From contig JAKAAE010000071.1 of the NCBI GenBank assembly GCA_021797225.1, positions 1-7,672 of the forward strand: a DNA stretch of 7,672 nucleotides. Direction: 5' to 3'. Numbering within the stretch: position 1 is the stretch's first letter; every line of letters starts with the position of its first letter. Position numbers and translations under genes: made by a program. Below the pieces are notes generated by a model. The model saw only the letters and a program-made list of their open reading frames with translations, did not search any database and was not told where the DNA came from. This document shows, piece by piece, positions 1 through 6,009 of the stretch. This DNA is from Thermoplasmata archaeon (GTDB lineage Archaea > Thermoplasmatota > Thermoplasmata > Thermoplasmatales > Thermoplasmataceae).

Positions 1-2
1 AT

Positions 3-299
3 TATTATGTGTTTGAGAACACACATGCAATTCCAGTAATTGATACCAATAAAAGGAGAGAAATGGTAAATGATAGGTTACCGGTAGACAGGAGGATAGG
101 CATTGATTTGAGGAAAGAATATGCTTCAATGTATCCTCTTAGATGGGAAATAGAGCGTACTTTCAGTATCCTTGAAGAGATTTTGAAAGCAGAGTATATA
201 TGGTACACTATAAACAGGGACTATGATACTGCAATAGGCCTAAAAACAATTGCATACAATTTAATGGTAATATCAAACAGGGAACTGAGAGAAAAATAG
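3..299 (+). CDS. DDE transposase, C-terminal part (IS4/IS5-like), cut by the window edge
   Basis: The frame is open from the first bases to the TAG at 297-299, so only the C-terminal ~98 residues are visible and the true start lies outside; the GTG at 9 is not a credible start. Counting from that GTG, Tyr42, Arg45 and Glu49 in 'YPLRWEIERTF' form the Y-x2-R-x3-E signature that carries the last catalytic acid of IS4-group DDE transposases. It is followed by a helical, hydrophobic tail ('AIGLKTIAYNLMVISN') usual for these enzymes. The fragment has no internal stops, unlike the decayed transposase right after it, so it may belong to an intact element lying mostly to the left. The exact IS family and the element's right end cannot be set from this fragment. 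It would cut and join the ends of its own element. Confidence 0.7.
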   Translation, partial: YYVFENTHAIPVIDTNKRREMVNDRLPVDRRIGIDLRKEYASMYPLRWEIERTFSILEEILKAEYIWYTINRDYDTAIGLKTIAYNLMVISNRELREK

Positions 300-337
300 A
301 GAGATAATGAAAATCGTCATTTGCTAGAATATGAGAC

Positions 338-781
338 ACCCTACAGTACGATAAAGAGAATGGTGAATATATATACATTACAACGGAATATGTTTACGGT
401 ACTGTAAAGAAAATATTTTCAAAGAAACCTAAAGATATTGAAAAATCTGGTTAGAATCTATATATGACGATTTCCTCCAGATATATGCACACTATGAATC
501 CAAGAAATGTAGAAGATTTGTAAACTACTAGCTAATGCGTAAAGTGATAATTTATTTAGGTTTGTAATAAACAGGTCAGTAGAATTTATAAGCAATAAAA
601 CATAAAGGGCAATAATGCCGGTAGTTACATACTGCAAGGTATCAAGAGATTCAAGGTCACAGAATGGTTCAAAGTATTTTACAAGCGTATAGAGTGTCCG
701 GGAATCCTATAGAAAGAGAAACTTAAAGGTATATTGAATTTGGGTGAATTCAAACCACTGAACTTTTACGCAAAAAGTTAA
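338..781 (+). pseudogene. IS66-type transposase, decayed C-terminal remnant
   Basis: No single frame is open here, but three consecutive frames read as one protein. Bases 338-451 give 'DKENGEYIYITTEYVYG' and onward to a TAG. Bases 448-531 give 'WLESIYDDFLQIYAHYESKK' and onward to a TAG. Bases 546-737 give 'DNLFRFVINRSVEFISNKT', a stop, then 'RAIMPVVTYCKVSRDSRSQ' and onward. The last part matches the C-terminus of IS66 DDE transposases (N-x-AERA-x-RP-V-x-x-RK-x-SGGSRS). The stop TAA at 603-605 falls where the conserved, catalytic Glu of 'AER' should be, one substitution from GAA. A second stop is at 690-692. A last frame (to the TAA at 779-781) may be the original C-terminus. The N-terminal two thirds are absent; bases 300-337 show nothing recognisable. 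Non-functional. Assignment is by motif recall, without alignment. Confidence 0.6.
761..779. repeat. Perfect 7-bp inverted repeat overlapping the promoter
   Basis: AACTTTT (761-767) and AAAAGTT (773-779) are exact inverted copies around the 5-base spacer ACGCA. The right arm overlaps the purine-rich element and the start of the TATA-like box of the following gene, so it could be a repressor operator. It could equally be a leftover terminator or end of the decayed IS66 element, or chance in AT-rich DNA. Confidence 0.4.
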
Positions 782-786
782 ATATA
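772..786 (+). promoter_or_regulatory. Archaeal BRE/TATA-like promoter of the flavoprotein-SDR operon
   Basis: A purine run (AAAAAG, 772-777) precedes TTAAATATA (778-786), centred about 23 bp before the ATG at 805. Archaeal transcription starts about 25 bp after the TATA centre, so the transcript should begin at or next to the ATG, giving a leaderless mRNA. There is no Shine-Dalgarno sequence before the ATG, which agrees. Inferred from sequence only. Confidence 0.6.
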
Positions 787-804
787 TCATATTATTTAAT
801 TATT

Positions 805-2211
805 ATGATAAAGACTAGTCAGAGTTTTCTTGATAATTTGCCAAAATGGAATGTTTATTATAGGGGAAGAAAAATTGATTCTATTTTTACACATCCGGTA
901 CTCTCTATTGGTGCAAGGCATGCGTCAAAAATCTTTGATGTTCCAGGAAGAGTATTTAAACATGATGGTAAGGAGTACAGTCTTTACTACCGCGTTCCTA
1001 GAAGCACTAGTGACTTAATGGAAAGGCGAAACATAATATATGAGTCAACAAACTATTGCAATGGGATATTCAATATATCGCAAGCCATAGGGAGCGATGC
1101 CATTTTTGCCATGATGATAGTGGCATCAAAGATTGACAGAAAGAATGGGACAGGTTATTCTACTAGGGTGAAGAATCTTCTTTCGCGTGTTAAAGATGGT
1201 GATCTTACTCTAGCTCTCGCCCAGACGGATACTAAAGGAGACCGTTCAATGAGACCTGGAGACCAGAAGGATGCGGATTCCTACCTGCATGTCGTTAAAA
1301 AAGACGACAAAGGCATATATGTGAAGGGTACGAAGGTCCATACAACGCAGGCCATATACGCAGACGAATTGATTGTGATACCGTACAGGAATATGACTGA
1401 TAAAGAAGGCGACTACGCTGTCGCATTTTCTGTTCCGCCCACTACGCCCGGTCTCACTTTTATCGTCCGCCCAATTGACGAACTGGAGGGAAATACTTCG
1501 GCTCTACTGAGCAGGCAGGATTACGAACTTGAGACTATGACGATATTTGATAATGTATTTGTTCCATGGGAAAACGTCTACATGTGTGGAGAACATGAAT
1601 TTGCTGGTGAATTAGCTAATCTCTTTGCGACTTTCCACAGATTCACTGCCGTATCATACAGATCTGCAACATCTAATCTTTACATAGGGGCCGCCAAACT
1701 AATGGCACAGGCAAATGGCATTAGCAAAGCCTCTCACATAAGCAACAAGATTTCCGATATGATAGTGTATAAGGAGATAATGGCTATGAGTAGCCATTCT
1801 GCAGCACTCTTTCCCTTGGAGGAGGAGGGAATTACAGTACCGAACCCAATTTACACAAACATAGGAAAGCTATACTCCAATGAGAACTTCTCAAAGCTGA
1901 TCACCGGTTTGATAGAAATTTCCGGTGGGATCATAGTAACTATGCCATCGATGGAGGACATAAATAGTCCTGAGGAATCTGAAATAATTGAAAAATACCT
2001 TACTTCAAGAGCCAGTGGTAGAGAGAGAATTGGGCTTCTGAGGCTGGCAAAGGAGCTTTCCGGGAGTAGCTTCACCGGCTACATGTTGACACTAATGGCT
2101 CACGCAGAGGGGTCAATAGAAGCAAGTAGGATAGGACTAATGAAAGGTTACGTCACGGAACCATACGAAGAAATGGTACGAAAGATCATAAAGGGAGGTG
2201 AGTTAGAATAA
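805..2211 (+). CDS. HpaB/4-hydroxybutyryl-CoA dehydratase-superfamily flavoprotein lacking the Fe-S ligands
   Basis: A 468-residue protein of full family length, with an N-terminal HpaB-type domain (about 5-270) and a C-terminal domain (about 275-460). It follows the layout of clostridial 4-hydroxybutyryl-CoA dehydratase (AbfD) closely: 'TDTKGDRSMRPGDQKDADS' (141-159), 'VPWENVYMCGEHEFAG' (253-268), 'ISGGIIVTMPS' (372-382). Aligned from memory of AbfD, however, its [4Fe-4S] ligands Cys99, Cys103 and Cys299 fall on Asn90, Ala94 and Tyr285, and only His292 is kept (His278). Tyr296 falls on Ala282, and the catalytic Glu455 region is not kept. It therefore should not be a radical dehydratase. A flavin-dependent oxygenase, an isomerase or a dehydrogenase-like role remains possible; the substrate is unknown. 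No HpaC-type flavin reductase is in the window. The ATG at 805 fits a leaderless promoter. The stop overlaps the start region of the SDR, which probably acts on the same pathway. Soluble; no signal peptide or membrane segment. Confidence 0.85.
   Translation: MIKTSQSFLDNLPKWNVYYRGRKIDSIFTHPVLSIGARHASKIFDVPGRVFKHDGKEYSLYYRVPRSTSDLMERRNIIYESTNYCNGIFNISQAIGSDAIFAMMIVASKIDRKNGTGYSTRVKNLLSRVKDGDLTLALAQTDTKGDRSMRPGDQKDADSYLHVVKKDDKGIYVKGTKVHTTQAIYADELIVIPYRNMTDKEGDYAVAFSVPPTTPGLTFIVRPIDELEGNTSALLSRQDYELETMTIFDNVFVPWENVYMCGEHEFAGELANLFATFHRFTAVSYRSATSNLYIGAAKLMAQANGISKASHISNKISDMIVYKEIMAMSSHSAALFPLEEEGITVPNPIYTNIGKLYSNENFSKLITGLIEISGGIIVTMPSMEDINSPEESEIIEKYLTSRASGRERIGLLRLAKELSGSSFTGYMLTLMAHAEGSIEASRIGLMKGYVTEPYEEMVRKIIKGGELE
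2194..2201 (+). promoter_or_regulatory. Strong Shine-Dalgarno site for the SDR
   Basis: GGAGGTGA lies at the very end of the upstream coding region and is an excellent match to the archaeal anti-SD. Six bases separate it from the ATA at 2208. The GTG at 2247 is 45 bases away, too far for this site, so the site decides in favour of initiation near 2208. Confidence 0.75.
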
Positions 2212-2987
2212 GTGGACTTTATTCAGCGAAGGGTAAAAGGGTACTGGTGACAGGATCTGCAAGGGGCATTGGTAGGGATATAGCAATGAGACTAGCCAGA
2301 GAAGGTGCAGACGTTGTGATAAATTACAGAAAAAGTGACGATGAGGCAGAAAGAACATTGGATGCCCTAAGAAAGGAAGGTGTCCATGCCTACGCGATAA
2401 AATCAGATCTTTCTACCAAACAAGGATGCAAGGACGTCATCGATGGTGCTGTGAAGGAAATGGGCGGTATAGACATCCTCGTGAACAATGCAGGAGTTGG
2501 ATTCTATAGCCATTTCGGTGAAATTGAGGATAAACTAATAGATAAGACCATTGACACGGATTTCAAATCCACTATATACTGCTGCCTGTTTGCTTCACGC
2601 GTTATGAATGAGGGGGTCATTGTTAATATGTCGTCAATAACAGGAATATTGCCATATTATGGGCTATCCATATACAGCAGTGTTAAAGGCGGGATTATAG
2701 CACTAACTAAATCTCTAGCCATAGAGCTCTCTCCTAGGATACGTGTTAATGCTGTTGCACCTGGTCTTGTAAAGACTGATTTGGGCGAAAGTTTGCTTAA
2801 TGTTATGGGATTGGATTGGAATACGTGGGTAAATAGCTACACAATGGCATCTACTCCTACGGGAACAGATGAGATCGCAGAAGCAGTTGTATCTTGCATT
2901 AAGATCAGCACAATGACAGGACAGGTTATAGTTGTGGATGGTGGTCAAACCCTTGTATCTGGTAGAATTGCACCCAATAAGAAATAA
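2208..2987 (+). CDS. Short-chain dehydrogenase/reductase (classical SDR, FabG-like), apparent ATA start
   Basis: A soluble NAD(P)-dependent oxidoreductase of about 259 residues, the usual classical-SDR length, probably interconverting a hydroxyl and a keto group. Numbering from the GTG at 2247 (14th codon of this call): TGSARGIG cofactor loop at 2-9, NNAG at 80-83, catalytic Ser130, Tyr143 and Lys147 (Y-SSV-K), and a C-terminal 'VVDGGQTL' segment. 'NYRKS' at 26-30, with Arg-Lys after beta-2, suggests NADPH preference (inference). The tetrad Asn is Asp105. No ATG, GTG or TTG lies in frame between the TGA at 2199 and the GTG at 2247. Starting at that GTG would delete beta-strand 1 ('KRVLV'). 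The ATA at 2208 gives a normal N-terminus, sits six bases after a strong Shine-Dalgarno, and overlaps the previous stop as ATAA. It is co-transcribed with the flavoprotein, so it probably acts just before or after it. If AUA does not initiate, the gene is start-damaged. Confidence 0.85.
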   Translation: MSGLYSAKGKRVLVTGSARGIGRDIAMRLAREGADVVINYRKSDDEAERTLDALRKEGVHAYAIKSDLSTKQGCKDVIDGAVKEMGGIDILVNNAGVGFYSHFGEIEDKLIDKTIDTDFKSTIYCCLFASRVMNEGVIVNMSSITGILPYYGLSIYSSVKGGIIALTKSLAIELSPRIRVNAVAPGLVKTDLGESLLNVMGLDWNTWVNSYTMASTPTGTDEIAEAVVSCIKISTMTGQVIVVDGGQTLVSGRIAPNKK

Positions 2988-3036
2988 CACAATATTTTCC
3001 CTAATCCTGTATTTATCTTTAAAACTTCTTGCAGAA

Positions 3037-3055
3037 GGAAAAATTCGCTTTTTCC
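3037..3055 (+). terminator. Possible terminator hairpin after the SDR operon
   Basis: GGAAAAA (3037-3043) and TTTTTCC (3049-3055) form a perfect 7-bp stem with the 5-base loop TTCGC, followed by CATTTTC. It lies 50 bases after the SDR stop. Archaeal termination relies mainly on U-rich runs, so the T-tract may matter more than the stem. Function is inferred. Confidence 0.4.
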
Positions 3056-3101
3056 CATTTTCATGTGGATAATTTTATTTAATGGTTCAATACATAGTCG
3101 C

Positions 3102-3903
3102 ATGGATGATTGATAGCCGTATTTTACATTATTTGAATTAAAACTCTCTGAAAGTTTTCCCACATATCTCTTTATTCTGACACAAAGACTCTTGAAGTAT
3201 GCTTGATAAGGGGATAAAATTAAACTGCCTTGCGTGCGGAACGGCATACATGGTTACACCATATTTTTTATATGGTGGGAAAATAACCTGAAAATGCTGA
3301 TTTGACCACATCTATACACGCATGTAATTCCAAGATAATATGCCCAGAACATAATATTAAGTATACGGTGATGCTGTAAGCAAAAAATAGACCAAGATTC
3401 TCGCCCAGGTTTGAAATACAATTCAATAGGATGTTGCAGACCATAGACACATTTTACTTCGCCAATATCCTGAAACTGTTATGGAACATAGTGGAACATT
3501 TTGCTAAAAGAGGCAGAGAGAGAAAGAGTCACCATTCATCTGTTATAGGTATCAATGAGAAATCATACAGAGATAGGCATAAATACCTTCCCATCAGCTA
3601 TGACATGACTAGTAACGTGTTGATTAGATAGGTTATGACCGGAAGATGAAATCCGCTGATAAATATTACATATTCACGGCGGAAAAGGAGAGGTTAAACA
3701 TAAACGTGGTATCAATGGACAAATGGGATCTGCTAATATACTATACCACAGAATACTTATCAGATGTGGATTCAAAAGTACTTTTCTATTATCTTCATAT
3801 AATGAAGTACAAGGATATGGCGTTGGCTCAGGTTAGAAAAGCGAAATCTAGGCATAGGGAGTTGAAGGGGGCTGTAAATACTGGAAAACTGTATGTAATA
3901 TAA
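3102..3903 (+). pseudogene. ISL3-family transposase, decayed
   Basis: Successive frames read as one ISL3 transposase. The ATG at 3102 gives 'MDD' then two stops, then 'PYFTLFELKLSESF'. 3179-3200 gives 'DTKTLEV'. 3199 on gives 'DKGIKLNCLACG', the first Cys pair of the zinc ribbon. 3299-3631 gives 'DLTTSIHACNSKIICPEHNI', one stop, then 'AKNRPRFSPRFEIQFNRM' and the core 'IGINEKSYRDRHKYLPISYD'. 3646-3903 gives 'ERLNINVVSMDKWDLLIYYT' and 'LHIMKYKDMALAQVRKA'. ISL3 enzymes read IGIDEKS and F-D-R-F-H-x-x-K at these places; here the Asp residues are Asn and Tyr. With at least four frame changes, in-frame stops and altered catalytic acids it cannot be active. The last third, normally reaching the final Glu, is missing: similarity fades around 3870, and permease sequence on the other strand begins at 3907. 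It lies between two convergent operons. Confidence 0.75.
3252..3288. repeat. Perfect 8-bp hairpin inside the ISL3 fossil
   Basis: CACCATAT (3257-3264), loop TTTTT, and ATATGGTG (3270-3277) pair perfectly, and GGTTA (3252-3256) can pair with TAACC (3284-3288) outside an asymmetric bulge. It lies in the zinc-ribbon part of the transposase fossil, close to where the reading frame changes. It has no clear role and may simply be decayed coding sequence. Confidence 0.4.
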
Positions 3904-3918
3904 ATGTTAACTGTATGT
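3887..3918. repeat. 10-bp direct repeat at the junction of two fossils
   Basis: AACTGTATGT occurs at 3887-3896 and again at 3909-3918, exactly where the ISL3 transposase remnant (+) stops and the permease remnant (-) begins. It could be a trace of the deletion or insertion that joined them, or chance. Confidence 0.4.
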
Positions 3919-4501
3919 TGCAATAACCGGGGACGAATAGTAGTGTCCCACATCCATACAACTTGCTATTAATATTAACGCAATACCGGTTGAGAGCAAA
4001 AATACAATTTCAATAATTCCACGATATCAAGGCATAATTCCATGATATTTTTATGCCTCTATGTTCCATAAAAAATACAAATGCAATATATGGAAGAATA
4101 ATAACGATCTATAGATAAGAAATACTTGAGATATCCGGGCTTAATAAATAAATTAAGATTACCACCCCAAGAAAACTAAAAACCGGGAAAATTAACAAAT
4201 CATCTCTATAAATATCCATCCTGTAATTATTCCCCATTTTTTTCTAAGAGAATTGACAGCAAAGTCGTAATATCCTGCTGAACTTGACAAATATTTAGAA
4301 AATTGATAATTTGTATTTAGCATTATAAAACATCCTACCCATGTTAAGAAAATTATAAGGGTAATAACCTTGAAGGCTATTGCACCTATCCCTATTACAA
4401 GCAATACAACATCCTCCGCGGAAGCTACATGTAATGAGATCTAGAATACGTCATGCTCTAACACTCAGCATTTCTTTAGAGTCTATGTGGTGTTGTTGCA
4501 C
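3907..4501 (-). pseudogene. APC-family amino acid permease, truncated and frameshifted
   Basis: Read right to left on the minus strand, three frames join into the N-terminal half of an APC-type permease. From about 4501: 'IDSKEMLSVRA' and a stop. After the TAG at 4443-4441, one open stretch to 4192: 'DVVLLVIGIGAIAF', a hydrophobic segment, then 'SAGYYDFAVNSLRKKWGIIT' followed by 'GWIFI', the typical APC stretch between helices 2 and 4. From about 4180 another frame gives 'FSFLGVVILIYLLSPDISS', a stop, 'IVIILPYIAFVFFMEHRGI' and 'KISWNYALIS'. One extra base later, 'GIIEIVFLLSTGIALILIAS' runs to the TAA at 3909-3907. The C-terminal half is gone. The gene lies just downstream of the semialdehyde dehydrogenase on the same strand, as expected for a third operon gene that imported the amino acid. 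The stretch 4404-4192 can be mistaken for a small membrane protein. Family call is by motif recognition. Confidence 0.7.
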
Positions 4502-4542
4502 ATGGTATTTATTCTATTGGTTCAGAAATAGAGCTGTTAATA

Positions 4543-6009
4543 CTACCACCTTTTTATTACTACTTTGCTATCCGTATAAAACATCACATGGTCTGGCCCT
4601 CCCTGTGCATGCAGGTCTCCAAAGAATGAATCTTTGTAACCAGCGAATGGATAGAATGCAATAGGAGCTGCTACACCGATGTTTATTCCTATGTTTCCAG
4701 CGTTTACGTTTTCCAGATATTTTTGAGCTGACTCACCGGATTTTGTGAATATTGTGGATGCATTGCCATACCTGCTTTTATTAATTATTTCTATAGCATC
4801 GTCTAGATTTTTTGCTTCAATTACACTTGCAACCGGGCCAAAGATCTCTTCCCTGATTATTTTCATATCAGGACGTGCATTGTCAAATATTGATGGCCCC
4901 AGAAAGTATCCAGAAGAATATTTGCCAGCGTTGAATTTCCTGCCGTCAAGTACCAGGTCCGCACCCTCTTCAATTCCTGAATCAATATAAGACAGGACTC
5001 TTTCCTTATGTTCTGCCCGTATCAGTGGCCCCAGTGTAACATCTTTATCTAGTCCATATCCGAGTTTTAACTTTTCCGCTTCCTTTTTGAATAAGTCCAC
5101 AACTTTTTTATGATTTTCTGGCAAAGTAACAAGAACTGAACCTGCCAAGCATCTTTCACCCGCATTTCCATAAAAAGATGAAATTAAATGTGGAACAACC
5201 GTTGCAGCATCTGCATCAGGCATAACCAGTTCGTAATTTTTTGCAGATGCACCTGCCTGTGACCTTTTATGGTTTGCAGTTGCAGTATTAACTATATATC
5301 TTGCTGTTCCTGTTGATCCGACGAAACTAACACCTGCAATTTTATTATTGTTAAGCAATGCATTGACTGTATTTACAGCACCGTTCACTATGCTTATTAC
5401 ACCTGGAGGAAAACCAGCCCGATTGAATAGTTCAATAGTTTTCTGAAGTGTCAGTGGCGTCTTTTCTGATGGCTTTACTATTATAGTATTCCCCAGCCCA
5501 ACAGCGAAAGGTATAAACCAGAAAGCTACCATAACCGGAAAATTAAATGGTGCTATGGCAGCAAATACACCCATTGGCACCCTGATCAATTCTTCATCAA
5601 TTCCTGATGCAATGTTCTTGCTGTTCCTTCCCATAATATTATACGTTGATGAGCAGGCAGCTTCAACGTTTTCAATAGCCCGCTGGACCTCTGCATATGC
5701 TTCGTTGTAGGTTTTCCCGTGTTCTATTGTAACCATCTTAGCGAGCTCATCGGCATTATCACGCATCAGGTTTTCCAATCTGAAAAGGTACTTGATTCTA
5801 TCAGTAATAGAAATTTTTGACCACTTAAGGTAAGCCTCATAAGCATGGTCAACAGCACGGTCAACCTCTTCCTTCCCTGTATCATGCACTGTACCAATAA
5901 CCTTCCCAAATGCTGGATTATACACATTAAATTCTGAATCCCCAGCGTTTTCTACACTCTTTCCATTTATATAATTATACACACTGTATTCCATATTTTC
6001 ACTTTTCAT
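4543..6009 (-). CDS. mmsA: Malonate/methylmalonate-semialdehyde dehydrogenase (CoA-acylating)
   Basis: A 488-residue cytosolic aldehyde dehydrogenase of the methylmalonate-semialdehyde dehydrogenase (ALDH6/MmsA/BauC) branch. The family oxidises malonate or methylmalonate semialdehyde with NAD+ and CoA to acetyl- or propionyl-CoA plus CO2. Seen: oxyanion Asn156 in PFNFP, KPSE at 179-182, GSTGTA at 231-236, catalytic Cys287 in GERC, and EIFGP from 388. Branch-specific marks are 'AKNYELVMPDAD' (256-267), with Asn in place of the general-base Glu of hydrolytic ALDHs; Arg286 directly before the Cys, a carboxylate-binding position in this branch; and the C-terminal 'FAGYKDSFFGDLHAQGG' plus 'RW' ending. 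The ATG overlaps the aminotransferase stop as ATGA, with a Shine-Dalgarno upstream, so translation is coupled. Paired with a class III aminotransferase, malonate semialdehyde from beta-alanine is the best-guess substrate; methylmalonate semialdehyde from valine or 3-aminoisobutyrate cannot be excluded. Confidence 0.9.
   Translation of the reverse strand: MKSENMEYSVYNYINGKSVENAGDSEFNVYNPAFGKVIGTVHDTGKEEVDRAVDHAYEAYLKWSKISITDRIKYLFRLENLMRDNADELAKMVTIEHGKTYNEAYAEVQRAIENVEAACSSTYNIMGRNSKNIASGIDEELIRVPMGVFAAIAPFNFPVMVAFWFIPFAVGLGNTIIVKPSEKTPLTLQKTIELFNRAGFPPGVISIVNGAVNTVNALLNNNKIAGVSFVGSTGTARYIVNTATANHKRSQAGASAKNYELVMPDADAATVVPHLISSFYGNAGERCLAGSVLVTLPENHKKVVDLFKKEAEKLKLGYGLDKDVTLGPLIRAEHKERVLSYIDSGIEEGADLVLDGRKFNAGKYSSGYFLGPSIFDNARPDMKIIREEIFGPVASVIEAKNLDDAIEIINKSRYGNASTIFTKSGESAQKYLENVNAGNIGINIGVAAPIAFYPFAGYKDSFFGDLHAQGGPDHVMFYTDSKVVIKRW

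Noticed and set aside
805..2211. Calling the first gene 4-hydroxybutyryl-CoA dehydratase (abfD)
   Set aside because: Three of four [4Fe-4S] ligands and two further conserved active-site positions are not present, so the specific name is not supported.
2212..2249. GTG at 2212 as the SDR start
   Set aside because: It is in a different frame and meets a TGA at 2248 after 12 codons, so it cannot give the SDR without a frameshift.
2945..3247. Minus-strand 100-codon open frame between the SDR and the ISL3 fossil
   Set aside because: It overlaps the SDR end and the N-terminal part of the ISL3 fossil on the other strand, has no recognisable motif, no promoter and no Shine-Dalgarno.
3252..3288. Terminator for the SDR operon
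   Set aside because: It is about 265 bases after the SDR stop, inside the ISL3 fossil, and has no U-rich run after the stem; the hairpin at 3037-3055 is a better candidate.
3646..3903. An independent 85-residue protein
   Set aside because: Its sequence continues the ISL3 transposase read in the previous frame (VVSMDKWD, HIMKY), so it is part of that pseudogene.
4192..4404. A small intact membrane protein
   Set aside because: It begins at TTG without a ribosome site, and permease sequence continues on both sides in other frames.
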